From positions 81,987 to 145,986 of the forward strand of contig CAUYUJ010021028.1 in assembly GCA_963575745.1 (NCBI GenBank): a DNA stretch of 64,000 nucleotides, given 5' to 3'. Source of the stretch: Prorocentrum cordatum. Taxonomy: Eukaryota > Sar > Dinophyceae > Prorocentrales > Prorocentraceae. The notes beneath the pieces were generated by a model that had not been told where the DNA came from, searched no databases, and saw only the letters and a program-made list of their open reading frames with translations. How positions within the stretch are numbered: the stretch's first letter is position 1; each line of letters starts with the position of its first letter. Both the position numbers and the translations under genes were made by a program. Of this stretch, positions 19,545 through 31,473 are shown in pieces.

Positions 19545-20335
19545 CAGGGTGAACAGAGAGATCTTTGGGAGCGCCTTGGAGGGCCTCTTCGGGCCATTCC
19601 TGGGACCCGCGTGGGGGCGAGGGAAGGAGCATGAGGAGGAGGAGGAAGGCGACGACGACGACGACGTGAAGAGGAGGGCAAGGACAAGGACGAGGACGAG
19701 GAGGAAGAGGACACCGAGGACGAGGACAGCGCCCTCAAAACCGCCTCTGGAAGCCCTCTTGGGCCTCTTCTAATTAGGGGACCTTGGGATCCTCTTGGAG
19801 CTCTGTTGGAGGGTTTGGGGGCACCCTTGGGGCCCGCTCCCTCTTGGAGCCCCCTTCTGGGGGTCCCTTGGGAGCCCGAGGGCCTTGTGGGCCATGTGGG
19901 AGGCCATCGCTCAAAGGTGGGGGTCGCACGTTGGCCTCCCCTCCTGGGACCATCACAATTCCTTGTTCGGGGCGCTCTTGGGCCGATGTTGGGCGCTCTT
20001 GAGACCGCTTGCGGGCCTTCTTGGTCCCCTCATGGGCCTCCCTTGGGCCATATGGGGGGGGCATCCTTGAGGCCTCAAAAACGCATCGGACGCGGGAAGG
20101 CGAGAAGGCACAAATCGTTGATTGTCGTTCGGTGTTTGAAGCATGTTGGCCTCTCATGGGGGTCGAGAGGGGGCCCCGAGAGCACTTAAAACCATCTTGT
20201 GGCCGTCGTCGGGCCTCGTAGAGCTATGTCGGAAACTACCTTGAACCATCGTCGGCTATCGTGAGCCGCCTTGGAGGCCAGCTTGGAGCATCGGAGGCCC
20301 TCTTGGAGCCATCTTGGGCCATCTTGGAGTGGTTG
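19545..20335. repeat. CTTGGGGGCC-type degenerate array 2
   Basis: cttggagc, ccttgggagcc and gcgctcttgggcc units with an AT-richer island at about 20090-20145 (gcacaaatcgttgattgtcg). A small gacgacgac / gaggac tract lies at 19650-19730. Gly/Leu/Trp-rich frames are repeat artefacts. Confidence 0.75.
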
Positions 20336-20579
20336 CGGCCCGCCCCGAAAAACCTGATGGAGGGGAGGGGGAGTGTACGCCTCCCCGAAGGAAAGAGCGT
20401 TCTTGAGGAATGAAGGACTTCGCTAGACCACCGTAGCCCAAGGGTCTGGTGGATTTCTTGTAAGGACATATGAAGCGGGAACTTGGAGGGAGGGTTTGTT
20501 GCATCATCGTTGATGCGTCTTTGGTTTACACTGGTCCTCCTCGACTTCCTCCTCTCTCCGTGTACTCCTGCTCGTCCTG

Positions 20580-20740
20580 GTGCTGCCGCTGCTGCTGCTC
20601 CTGCTGCTCCTCCTGATTCTCCTTCCGCGTCCTCCTACACCTCCTGCTTCTTCCTCTGGTCTTCCTCCACCTCTTCTTCCTCCTCTTCCTCTTCCTTCTC
20701 CTCCTCCTCCTCCTCCTCCTCCTCCTCCTCCTCTAACCCC
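20580..20740. repeat. (CTC)n / (CTG) tract
   Basis: Starts as ctgctgctcctgctgctcc and becomes purer tcctcctcc at 20695-20735. Confidence 0.9.
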
Positions 20741-20904
20741 TCCCGCTCCCCCCCTCCCCCCCAGGAAAAGATGCAAGCATTTCGCGTCCGGCGCACAGAG
20801 CGGGCGACTTCCAAGGACGGGCGTCTCTCTTCCGCCGCCCCCAGCGGAGGAAACCGCTCTGGGGCGCGGGAGGCGCTGCTATCTATAATATCGCTATCGC
20901 ATTA

Positions 20905-20995
20905 GGCTCAATCCCGCAATCCCGCCTAATCTGGCTGAATCCCGCTTCATCCGCGGCTTGATCCCGCGCTGCAGCCCCCCAGTGGGGCTTAATCC
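20905..20995. repeat. AATCCCGC short repeats
   Basis: aatcccgc or a close variant occurs about five times within 90 bp, usually preceded by ggct(c/t/g). Spacing is irregular (about 10-25 bp). Confidence 0.6.
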
Positions 20996-21004
20996 TCATG
21001 ATAT

Positions 21005-24000
21005 CCTTCCGACGAAGACCTCCCAACAGCTGCCTCCTAAATCATCGTCCTCCGCTCCCTCTCCCCTTCCATTCGAAGAAGGGAAACGGCATACACATTC
21101 ACTCTCGGCGAGTCGCGACGATTTCCTAGATCGGCGCTGGATGCTGGTGCCTCAGGCACCGCCCCTGGCATGCTCCGCGCACCAGGGAGGGGGTCCGGTG
21201 CCGATCCGAAAAAACCGCGCGGACCTTCGAAAATTGTCGCTTATGATGTTTTCGTTTCTTTGTTCACTATCCATCCTCTTCCCGTGAACACTACTCCACC
21301 ATTTCGCACCGCCAGACCTGCCGTTGGCGTGGTCCAGGCGTTTCGTTTGAGACCTTTTTGGTTTTCGTTGATATGCGCGTTTGAAGGTGCTAACGGTGGT
21401 TTTCTAAATGTAGCTCTCGAAATGACGCGGCGGAACGTTGCGAACGGGTACACGAATGGAGGACGTATAATATGGTTTTGGCTTTTTAGCGCCGCGCGCA
21501 TTCGTCTTGACATTCCCAGCAATCACGCGGATTGAGGGCGGTTCTTTTTTCCAGGATGTGGTCTTCGCCGCATTTCTCAAATTGCGGCGGTTGTTTTTGA
21601 ATACGTATGTGTTTTTTGTTTGAGACGTTTTTCGTCATAAGCGTAGTATGCTTAAACTTTTATACGCAGTTACACATACGAGCCGCGTCGGCTCAACAGA
21701 AACACGCAGGCAGCGACAAGGGATCCGCCGCACATGGGCGTTTTCCCTTTACGCCCTCGCCTTCTGATGTGTGGACACAGGTCTTGTGAGTGGAGTTCAC
21801 GCGAACCTGATTGCATATGGCGATTTACAACACCCGAGCATCACACAGAGCCTCCGGCTGAAAGAGGTAACGCCGGTTTTTGACCTGGACTTTTTGACAT
21901 TCACTGGTACATGAGTTCGAGGGTGACCCAGTTCAGACATGCGTATCCCGAGTTTTTATTTCACAAGCTGCTATTCCTTTTGGTTGTAAGTCCTCCCTTT
22001 TCGTGACGAATTGCGCGCGACCGTGTGTGGTGGTAGGGACGCGTCTACATAATAATCAGATCGCCTCGGTGACCCGACCGCCGCCACATATGGCGGGACG
22101 CTCCAGAGACATCCGCATCACATATGATAGTTTTGATATGACGGTGCTCATTGGACACCTTCCGCCTCTATATACGCAGCGGGCGGCGCAACGAAAACGC
22201 AGGCGAATCACATCAACATGACAACGGTCTACATACCTTAGGGATCACCAGCAGCACCGTCACGATGCACACAGAGTGGAGGTTTCGGCACCAACCCAGG
22301 ATCTGGCTACGAGTGAACGAACAAAAGCGACGCAGGCGATATCCACACGAGCACGGCACTTGAAGAACACGCGCACCGCGAGCACCAAATTACATCATAG
22401 TTGTCATAATTCACAAGATGGCGCGCATGGTCACAACACACCCCACACATGTGCATAGACAAGTACGACCAATATGGGGCTACACATGGATCGCACAATC
22501 ACTACAACAAGGCATTGGCTTATCATGGTGGTGTCGAGACTTGGAGAAGCGACTGCAGGTATCATCTCGGAAACTGAACGAATTTTCGGATTACCTCATC
22601 CAGGCGATGATTGTGATATGGAAGCGCGGGCACATCTCGAGGTCACTCAGAATCATCTTGGCGCCAGCTGACCTAGCGGGAAAAGCACTCGCAATCAGTT
22701 TCGCATGGGCCGGCTTGCGCAACTTGGGTTGCGCCGCGAATGCCGCGAGGCGCTGGCCCACCAGCGGCGGGAGTAGGGGCAGTTCCAGGCGATCGCGGAG
22801 AATATCTGGATTCTCAAAATTGAGAGCCGCCAACAGACATACCGGATGACACATGCTGCCCCGCAAAGATGCGCGACGCATCGGCATCGCTCGAACCGGG
22901 ATCGAGGCGCGACGACTTGCGCGCGCGGCGGACGTCCGCCGCAATGCGCGCCAACTGGCAGGCAAAGCGCCGAGAGCAAAATATCGCATTTACTGCGGCC
23001 CACCGGGTTTCAGACCATCGCTCGAGGATATCCGCGCGCGTCGAACGTCTTGGACCAGGAGGAGGCGCGGAGGCGCAGCGCATCCACCCCGACGTAGAAC
23101 CCGCCAGTTTCGGGAAACAGAAGAGGACGACGACTTGAAGACGGGGGCGAACGCGCCCGAAATCACGGAGCGTCGACCCCGGCACGTCGCACTGGAGCGC
23201 GCCAGTGGATAATGAAATCGCGAGATTGAATCCGACGCATCCTGCGCGGAACTGCGCGCGGCAGGGGGCGCGGGTTTCCGCGCCGCCGCGGCGGGCGTCG
23301 GGCCAGGTCCCCGCCCGCGATCTGCATCCGCAGCCGTCGCGCTCAAGGCCGCCTATCCAACGATTGGAGCTTCGCAGCGTTACGGCGCGCAGCCAGCCTC
23401 GCAATCAGTCGGAGTTCCAGGGGGTCCGACGCGGACGCCCCCCTCCACCAGAGGAGCGCCGCGGTCTGCTCGCAGGGCGCATGGTGCGATGAGATCGAGG
23501 AGGAGATTGAGGAGGCGACGCCGCCGTCGTCTCCGAGCCCGAGCCATCGGGCCCCGCCGAATGGACTGCCCAGCGGCGTCGCGGAGGGCGGGGCGGCCGA
23601 GGGCCCGCGGTCGCCGAGCGCAGCATGGACGGTTAAGCGCGCCGCCAGCAACTGAACCGCGCGCTATCCAGAGAGGACTTCGCTGAGTTTCCCGCGCGCA
23701 AAAACGGCCAACCAGCTTCCCGCCAAGTCCAAAGTCGCAGAGAGCGCGCCGCTGGACAAACGCTACCAGAAGAATAAAGACACGCAAGTAAATCATCCAT
23801 TTGTCTGACGCGAGTTGGACGAGACCCAGCGGCGCGCCGTTTTCCTGCGGGGGGGGGGGGGGGGGGCGCAACGCATCGTGCACGGATGCGACCCCCGAGC
23901 CATTGGCGCGGCCCCCCGGCGCGCCAGCTCCGCGAGGGAGCGACCCCGGCGCGGGGGGAATTGTGGGCAGTCCCCCCGGCGACCACGGCTCAGGCGCACG

Positions 24001-24500
24001 AGCGAGCTCCGCGACCTCGCCGGCGCCTTCCCGCGCCCCCGCCCGCGCGGCCCACTGCGCGCGGCAAGCCAGCCGGCCAGCGCGAGAAGACCGCGCGGCA
24101 CTGGCGCATCGACGCTTTGTCCAACGGCGCCGCCGCGACGCCCGCGGAGGGGGCATTTGCCCCGCGCCGCGGCGGCTTCCAAGAATCGAGCGAAGCATTG
24201 GTTCAGTTCGCCAGGGTCTATCGCGAGCGGCATCCAAGACGCCCGCTGCGAATCGCCGCCGCGCCCCGCCTTTCTGAGAGCGCCCCTGCGCGGCCTGGCG
24301 CGCGGGCGCAGCCGGGCCGCGGCATTGGGCCCCGCGCCCCCGAAGCCGCCGCGGAAGCCTTTCGGGGGGCGCGCGGGGGAGGAATCCGAGGGCGATGGCA
24401 GGGGGGGACAAGGGGGGGGAGAGGGGCGTGGAAATGTCTTCGGAGCTCTCTAGATCCTTGACCCGAAGAAGCATTTAAGAACCCCTCGGGTTTATCTTAA
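21005..24500. other. no confirmed gene; gene-poor stretch
   Basis: Unique-looking sequence, AT-richer from 21250 to 22600 and GC-rich from 22700 to 24450. Short plus-strand frames and longer minus-strand frames exist from 22590 to 24470, but none shows a domain that I recognise. Compositional openness explains most of them. A c/g run (23849-23868) and ggggg runs (24405-24425) are present. Confidence 0.45.
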
Positions 24501-24810
24501 CACGTCAGCGTTCTCCCATAATTTCTCCGCGGGGGCATTTTCGCGGGGCGATATCTTTAGCGCCGCGCGTTCTTGCGGAAGAAATGCGCACCGCCCCCTT
24601 GCCCAGGTAGGATTCCCATTGGAATCTGGGGGCGTCCGACTTGAATTTTGTTTGCTACGAACAATAATAATCATGCTCTACGACAATACTGATGATAACA
24701 TTATGAATAGGCCCACGGATCGGAATAACATGAAACATCGAAACGCGAATGCGAATTAAGAGCACGAGCGATCGCACAACTGCGAACGGGAAGAATAACA
24801 GTAATAAGTG

Positions 24811-24995
24811 GAAAGTTGCCGCGCGCCTTGAACCTATCATTTCTACATTGGCGCCCCCCGCGCAAGGGCGCAGGTTCCCCGGCCGCCCCGCGGGGGGGGC
24901 CGCCCGGAAGCGTCGCCCCCGCCCCGCGCGGGGGGCGACATCTAAGCGCCGCGCGCGCGCCACGGGCAGAAATATCACGACGCCGCCCCCCCCCC
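24811..24995. repeat. dispersed repeat family G, copy 1
   Basis: Starts ggaaagttgccgcgcgcctt, then gaacc(t/g)atca and ttctaca, and carries gtcgcccccgccccgcgcgg and a gcgccgcgcgcgcgc run before a c-run. The same order is seen at 25417-25600. A partial relative (gcgatatctttagcgccgcg) lies at about 24549. Confidence 0.8.
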
Positions 24996-25079
24996 CGCCC
25001 CCGCCCGATGGCGCTGCGGGGAAACAGGACGCGCGCACATGAATGATCATCTGAAAAGACAGCGGATCAGAGTAAGAAT

Positions 25080-25380
25080 GTGAATGAGATCCGCTTTGGG
25101 GTCTTACTGGGGCTCTATTGTATCTGCTGAGTGCTCTTGGGGCCTTAATGGAAGCCCATTGAGATCCAATTGTGATCCTGTTGTATCGGAATCATACTGG
25201 GATCTTATTGGTTTACGGTTGGAATCCAACCGGACTCCGATCGTATTAGCATCGTTGTATTCCTAGCTAGGAGTTGAAGTCCTGTTGTATTGGAATTCTA
25301 CTGGAACTCCATTGGGCTCTTAGTGATGTCCGATTAGAACCTTATGATGCTGGTACCACACTGGGAGCATGTTGGCATCT
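25080..25380. repeat. ATTGGAATCC-type degenerate array 1
   Basis: Degenerate 10-14-bp units such as attggaatcc, tactgggatctt and ttgtattg. Irregular but clearly repetitive. Confidence 0.75.
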
Positions 25381-25416
25381 AGTTGAAAGCGCCCTTAATA
25401 TATACATGTTATTCGG

Positions 25417-25600
25417 AAAGTGCCGCGCGCCTTGAACCGATCAGTTTTACACGGTTGCCCCGATGTAGAAGTGCACGTGTCCCGGCCGTCGCGCAGGAGG
25501 GCCCATCCGGGGACGTCGCCCCCGCCCCGCGCGGAGCGATCTCCGCTCCGCGCGCGCGCAGGAAAATACGACGCCAACGCCCCCCCCCCCATTTCGAATA
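25417..25600. repeat. dispersed repeat family G, copy 2
   Basis: Starts ggaaagtgccgcgcgcctt and contains the shared gtcgcccccgccccgcgcgg followed by a palindromic gcggagcgatctccgctccg block. It is embedded between two parts of the ATTGGAATCC-type array, so it probably inserted there. Confidence 0.8.
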
Positions 25601-25639
25601 ATTTTACGGAAAGGATTGCAAGAGGAACATTTTCCGAAA

Positions 25640-26180
25640 AAGACCATTGATAATCACAATGCGAATAATACCTCGATTGGCATACTACTGGGTCCGATTG
25701 CAATGGGACGCTACTGGAGCCCTGTTGAGATCCCATGGGAATCCTGTTGTACTGGAGTCCTAGTGGGATGTCATTGTGTTGTTATTGGAGTCGTGCGCAA
25801 TAGGGTCCTATTGTATGGGATCCTCCTGGTGTTCTATATTGGGGCCCTTTTTTGAAATCCTATTGTAGTGGGGTCCTATTGGGATAGGATTCGCATCCTA
25901 TTGAGATCCTGTATTGGAATTCGTTTGGGATCATAGTGTGTTGGAGTATTATTGGAATATCATTGGGATCCTGTCGGAATTCTATTGTATTACAAATTGA
26001 GATCCTGTTTCAGTTATCTTGAAATATGATTGTTTTGGAGTTCAACTGGAACCCTCTAGGAACCCGGTTGTGTGGGACTCCTATTTGGCATATCCTTGTA
26101 TTGGTTGGGCCCCAGATGGAATACTGTTCGAAACTTTGTTGAAGTTGTATTGGGATCCTATTGTATTATTGAATCGCTTC
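25640..26180. repeat. ATTGGAATCC-type degenerate array 2
   Basis: tattgggatcc, ttggaatcc and ttgtattgg units for about 540 bp. The array abuts the start of the CTTGGGG-type array within about 50 bp. Confidence 0.8.
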
Positions 26181-26224
26181 GCTCATTCCGCCGGCCCATA
26201 CGGTCTCATGTCTGCCGTTTGCCC

Positions 26225-26965
26225 GAGGGCCTGGTGTCAATGCGGCGCTTTGAGGGTTCCTGGGGCCGCTTGGGGGACTCCTGGGGCGCTCGGGGGGGCA
26301 TTTGGGGGGCCTCCTGGGGCCGCTTGGGGGACTCTTGGGGGCCTCCTGAGGGCCTCGTGGGGGCCTCTTGGGGCCTCTTAGGGGCCTCTTGGGGCCTCGT
26401 AGGGGCTTCTTAGGGCCGAGGGCGCGAAATTTTGTGTCGTGTTCCCTCTCTGGGGCCCCTTTGGGGGTGTTCTTGGGGCCCTCTTGGACCGTCTTGGAGG
26501 CTTCTTGGGCCGTCTTCGAGCCCTCTTGGGCCATCTTGGGGCCCTCTTGGGGGCCTCTTGGGCCCTCTTGGGGCGATCTTGGGGGCCTCTGGGGCCGTCT
26601 TGGGGCGTCGGGAACCGAAAAGGTGGAAGCTCCAAAATCTTTCAAAAACCTAAGGAAAAACAATGAATTTTGCCTCCGGGGGCCCTCTTGGGAGTGCTCT
26701 GGGAGGCCTCTTGGGGCGTCTGGGGGCTATCTTGGGCGTCTTGGAGCGATCTTGTGGCATGTCGGACCCCTCGTGTACCATCTTGGGGGCCTCTTGGGGG
26801 CCTCTTGGCCTTTCTTGGGGCTCTCGGGGACGTCTCGGAGCCCTGTTGGTGCGCTCATGGAGCGCTCCTGGAGCGCTCTGGGGGACTCCTCCCGGGACTC
26901 TCTCAGGACCTTGCCGGGGTACTTTTCGTCCGGGGACCCCCAGGGGCCGCCCCGCGCGCGCGAAC
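26225..26965. repeat. CTTGGGGGCC-type degenerate array 3
   Basis: The clearest array of this family: gcctcttggggcctc and gggactcttgggg units. It has an island at about 26418-26450 (gcgcgaaattttgtgtcgtg) and another at about 26605-26680 (gaaccgaaaaggtgg, aaggaaaaacaatgaat). The island order (first type, then second, about 200 bp apart) is the same as in array 1. Confidence 0.85.
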
Positions 26966-27029
26966 TAGAGAATTCTTAACCAGTTACCGGAGGTCTTAGC
27001 ACGCCTCTGGCCCGTTAGGCCGGCGAATT

Positions 27030-27365
27030 GTGGGGCCATATTGAAATCGTAGTGGGATCGTGGCGGAAGTATAGGAGTCACATTGGATTCCGATTGAAAT
27101 CGTATTGGGATATGATTGGAGTCCGATTGGTGCCATATTGTATTGCATCGTACTGGGATCTTATTTGGATCCACTTAGGGCCTTGTTGGAATCCTGGTGG
27201 GATCCTATTGTATTGGATTACTTGTGGGGTCCTGTTGGGATCCTATTTGAATAGGATTCCAGTGCAGCGGGAATTTCATCAGGATCCCAATCGGATACCA
27301 ATCGGATTCCAATACAGTATGATTCCTATAGGATTCCAGCAGGATTAAAATATAATCGGATCTCC
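27030..27365. repeat. ATTGGAATCC-type degenerate array 3
   Basis: Units of attgggat, ggattccaat and cctattgtattgg. The unit orientation partly inverts after about 27240 (ggattcc rather than ggaatcc). Ends at a GAC tract. Confidence 0.8.
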
Positions 27366-27376
27366 AATCGGATTCC

Positions 27377-27458
27377 ACGACGCCGACGCCGACGAAGACG
27401 ACGGTGGCGGCGGCGGCGACGACGACGACGACGACAACGACGACGAAGACGACGAACG
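27377..27458. repeat. (GAC)n microsatellite
   Basis: About 80 bp of gacgac with ggcggc and gaagac interruptions, a short relative of the 10.7-14.2 kb array. Confidence 0.9.
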
Positions 27459-27589
27459 GGGATCTCATTGCATCACATGAGGAGCCGATGCGGACCCCAT
27501 TGGAATCCAGGGGGCGCCTCTGGTGCCGAGGCAACGCTTCCATGGTGCCGGAAGCGTCATCGTTTCACCAATAGGGCGGGGGGTCTCAA

Positions 27590-28680
27590 ATGCTCCCTGG
27601 GGTTGTTAGGGGCCTTTCGGCAGCTGCTCGGGGGCTCCTCGGGGGCCTCCTTGGACCTTTCGGGGGCTTCTGGGAGCTTCTCTCGTGCCTCTGCGTCCGT
27701 CTTGAGGCCTTCCTGGCCCGCCTGGCGCCGTTGGGCGCCGTCGTGGGGTCCTCGCCGGGCCGTCTGGGGGCCCTCTTCGGGGCGTTCCAGGGCCGCCGTG
27801 GCGGCCATCTCGGGCGCCTCGGAGGCCACTCTCGGGCCGTCGCGGGGCCTGTTCGGGGCTGTATTGGGCGCCTCCCGGGGCGCCGGGCGATCTTGGAGCG
27901 ATGTCTGGGGCCATGGGGCCGTTTGGGACCGTCGGGAGGGCGCTGCGAAGCAGATGCGAAACAACCAATCAAAACCACTAGGAATTCCTGGTGCGGGCCC
28001 TTTGGGATGCCGTTTGGATTGCCTTGGAGGCCTTGGGGCCCCCGAGGCCGTCTCGGGCAATCTCGGGGCCGCCTTGGGCCGCCTGGGGCGCGTCGCGGGC
28101 CGTCTTGGGTGCGTCATCGAGCCATCCGGGGCCCCCATCGGGGGCGTCTCGGCCGTCTCGGCCATCTCGGCTTCCTCGGAACCCAACGAGGAGCCATCCG
28201 AAGCGAAGACGCCGACGAGACAGGCAGCCGGCGCACCGCGCCGACGGGGGCAGGCGGCCGGCAGACAGGGGGCGTTCTTGAAGCACCGAGAAGCTTGGGG
28301 AGCGTCCGCTACGCCGGGCACGCCTGTGGCAAGCCAGCAGGGGGCGGCGGATCGAACGGCTCTCGGCCCACGTCGCCGCCGCGCCTGGGTCACGGGCATG
28401 AAGCTCATTGGATGTTCTCTGGGATCTCGGCAGGGGAGCCGGGGGGACTCGGGGCAGCGTTGATTCTTGGGGGCCGCTCTGGAGCCTGGGAACATGTTTG
28501 AAACTCTCGGGGGCCTCCCGGGGCTTGGGGCCTCCTGGGCGCCTCTTGGGGCGGAAGGTTCGGATTTTCGGTTCGTGTTCCCGCTCTTGGGCCTATTTAG
28601 GGTCCGTCTTGGGGCGCTCTCGGGCCGTTTCGGGCGCTTCTCGGGCCGTCTCGGAGCGCTCGCGGGCTGTCTGGCCACGC
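27590..28680. repeat. CTTGGGGGCC-type degenerate array 4
   Basis: About 1.1 kb of gcctcttgggg- and ggccgtctcggg-like units. Islands lie at about 27940-27990 (aacaaccaatcaaaaccac) and about 28555-28590 (gttcggattttcggttcgtg), here in the reverse order relative to arrays 1 and 3. The 300-codon frames on both strands are repeat artefacts. Confidence 0.8.
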
Positions 28681-28683
28681 ACA

Positions 28684-28925
28684 TGGAGGGGGAGATTCAG
28701 GAGTGGGTGGCGCAGCTTCTTGAAACGACTGGAGTTTCAGGGCCTCTTGTTCCGATGGCGATTAGAGTTTCAGGGGATCAAGCGACAGATTCTTCGATGA
28801 TGGGTGTCCAGGATAATCCCACGTCGGCGGCATCGCAAGCCATCGGGGCTTTGAAGAATTCGACCACGGCAGAGCTATTTCAACTATTGAAATCTTCACA
28901 GTGGGAGTTTCAGATGAACCGCCGA
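28684..28925 (+). CDS. possible exon, unknown protein
   Basis: Directly after array 4, an ATG opens about 80 codons of balanced composition, starting MEGEIQEWVAQLLETTGVSG and including TTAELFQLLKSSQWEF. The amino acid makeup is ordinary (no Gly/Trp or Pro/Arg bias), unlike the repeat on either side. It then runs into the 75-bp minisatellite, where the frame becomes repetitive. I recognise no family. Third positions are not strongly G/C. It could be a first exon, or a non-coding stretch that happens to be open. Confidence 0.2.
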
Positions 28926-28949
28926 CCGCACCACCGAGTCTGTCGACTA

Positions 28950-29325
28950 CGACCGCACCCTCGTGCGTCTCCCACACGCAGTACAGCGCTTCGTGGCCCC
29001 ACAGGGAAGTCCACCGAAGGTCCCACTGGCGCAGCCCGCATGCGTTTCGCACACCCAGTACATCCTCGTGGCCCTTTGGGAGCTCCAACTACAGTCCCAG
29101 GGGCGCAGCCCGCATGCGTCTCCCACACCGAGAACAGCGCTACGTGGCCCCATAGGGGGCTCCACCGACGGTCCCACTGCGCAGTCCGCATGCGTCTCCC
29201 CCGCCCTGTACAGCGCTTCGTGGCCCCATGAGGGAACTCCACCGAAGGTCCCCGGGGCGCAGCCCGCATGCGTCTCCCCCGCCCGGCACAACGCTTCGTG
29301 GCCCTATAAGGCGGCTCCACCCGAA
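28950..29325. repeat. ~75-bp minisatellite, about 5 units
   Basis: gcagcccgcatgcgt(c/t)tc marks the units at about 28971 (diverged), 29038, 29112, 29188 and 29266, with spacing 67-78 bp. Each unit also holds gcgcttcgtggccc and ctccaccgaaggtccc. Unit lengths vary by a few bases, so no single frame is preserved through the array. Confidence 0.85.
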
Positions 29326-29522
29326 GACGGTACCTACAACTGCGGTATTTTTTAGATGGGGATACTGTCTCGGCAGCTGGCTTGGCGTTCGCAGGGGACC
29401 TCCCTGGCGTCCACCGGGCCGGGTGAGAGTGAAGATGGCCTGGGGCGATGGCCCCGGCCATCCAGAGGCTGCTGCACAGGGCCCAACGATGGTGGCACCG
29501 TGCCCCTGGCAGTGATTCGGAT

Positions 29523-29640
29523 CCTGCTCCTCCTCCTCCTCCTCCTCCTCCTCCTCCTCCTCCTTCTCCTCCTCCCCCTCCTCCCCCTCCCCCTCCTTCC
29601 CCTCCGCCCCCTCCCCCTCCCCTTTTCCCCCTCCCCCACC
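29523..29640. repeat. (CTC)n microsatellite
   Basis: ctcctcctc passing into ccccctcccc, about 115 bp. Confidence 0.9.
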
Positions 29641-30707
29641 CCCATGGCGAGGACACCGTAATACCCTCCAACGCTGGCGTTTTGGTTGTTGGCTACGGGC
29701 CTCTTCGTGGACTGCGCCAGTGCAGTTCCCCGTTGCCGGCCCCTGCAGCAGGGGCCGGGATGATTTCCGGGTGGCCAGGGGGTCGGTTTTGTGGTCACGT
29801 TTGGGTTCTTGGGCTTGGAGGCGTTTCCGATTCATGGAGATTTTGGCCCAGGCGACGCATGCCGACCTTGAGGCGCGTTTGGAACACCATTTGGAATTGT
29901 TGGGGGAGCGTTGCGACAGGCCTCTGGGCGAGGAACACCGTGGCCTGCCTCGGCACGGGGGCCGAGATCACTTGGAAGTCCCAAAACGGTGCCGTGAGAG
30001 CACGGTGCAGTGAGTTTGGCGCGCGCTGGATGGTTCAGTCGTTCGCGCAGCTTGGGCCCCAGTGGTCGCACGTAGCGCGGGGCTCAGGCACTTTGCGCTT
30101 GGCCCCGCACGCGCGTTTTGTCTGGGCCGCGGCGCATTGCTTAACGCGCGAGATTGTCGCCCGACCTGCGCGCATGGTTTTGTCTTTTTCGGTTTTTGAT
30201 GCAGTAGTGTGGCGACATCTTGGATGAGACCGCTGCGGGTATGCTGGCGTGCGTTGTGAGAGCACTCTGGCGCTCATCCTGGGGCGCCCTCCGCTCGGCG
30301 GTTGGATGCAACGTAGGTTCGCAGAGCAAGCAAAGCTCTCATGTTCTTTATCTCCCTCGTCCCCCCTCTCCTCCTCTATCCCTCTCTCCTCCTTCCTTTC
30401 CCCCCCCTTCCCGTCCCTCCTCTCCCCCTCTCTCCTCCACCTCGTCCGGTTTCCTCCACTTCAGCGCCCTCCCCCTCCTAAGAGCAGAGCGAGCAGCATA
30501 GAATGGCAACGGCGGTGGCCAGAAGGGCAACTCGACGAGGCGCATGCCCCACGAGGGCGCATGCCCCCGTCGTGGCGCGCCCAGTCGGTCGCTCAGTCGC
30601 CCCCTTTGGCCCCGCCACCTCCTTGGAGGTGACCCTAGGCCGCCGTAGGAGTTTGCTCCGCACCTCTGGTTCCGCCAGCACGGAATCCCGAAGAAAAATT
30701 GAAAGAG
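29641..30707. other. no recognised gene
   Basis: Mixed sequence. A cccaaaacggtgccgtgag block at about 29986 is related to the inverted-repeat element at 30708. A pyrimidine tract lies at 30350-30450. No coding region recognised. Confidence 0.45.
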
Positions 30708-30778
30708 GTCACCGCCCGGTTTTGTTGACGAGTCACAAGACCGTGCGGTGACCCCCGGTCCCAAAACGGTGCGGTGAC
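30708..30778. mobile_element. 71-bp inverted-repeat element, GTCACCGC ends
   Basis: gtcaccgcccggttttg at the left is matched by the complementary caaaacggtgcggtgac at the right, 15 of 17 bases. A related, shorter element sits at 31474-31530 and a one-armed relative at about 29986. Non-coding. Confidence 0.75.
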
Positions 30779-31473
30779 ATTTCCGGGATTTCGTGGCCGC
30801 CCTGTCCCGGCCCCCGTCTTGGCCAGTGCCCGCCTCGCCCATCACGGTCGCTAACCGCTGCCGCGCTCCGCGTCGTTGACCCCCTTTGGGCCGGAGTCGG
30901 GTCAGCACGGCGCGGCCCCCCGACGGGAGCTACCAGACGGCGCGGCCCCCCGACGGCATTCTTATATGCTCCAACATGTTGAATACGCCGCGTTGCAGGT
31001 GCGGCGTTCGCCGCGCAGGGGTTGGCATCCGCCGGGTGGCGTTTGCGCGAGGTCAGGGCGAGGGACGCTAAACGCAAGATCGCAGCATGAGGTGCATAAT
31101 TTCGCCATTCGAGCCTTCGTCCCCCTGTGACCGGCGCCGCGCATGCCGTGGCGCAATAGGTTCGTGGCCACCTTTTCGTTGCAATGTTCGGTTGCGTGCG
31201 TCCACGGAAAAATCGGCAGCTCAGTGCCGCTAGCATTTTGGAGCGGTTATGTTTTTCTCGCGCAGGTGCCGCGGTGGGCTTTCAGGGTGTAGCCGCCACT
31301 ACAGCAGAGGGCGAGGTATTGCAGCACCAGTGGTAGCATATTGGTTCGGGACTTCCTGATTTGCTGTGGATCCCCTTGTCGTTCGTGGGCGCAGGATGGG
31401 ATTCGCGCGAACCCCGCCGCCGACCCTTCTGGAGGGGCCTTGAATGAAACCTTGCCTGGCCAGAAAAATCCTG

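Noticed and set aside
22591-24474. Minus-strand frames, including one with LRDRLELPLLPPLVGQRLAA
   Set aside because: Some peptide stretches look ordinary, but the region is very GC-rich, overlapping frames are open on both strands, and no domain or splice site could be supported.
27557-28684. 300-375-codon frames on both strands at 27.5-28.7 kb
   Set aside because: Generated by the CTTGGGGGCC-type repeat (Gly/Leu/Trp on plus, Pro/Arg on minus). Both strands are open at the same place.
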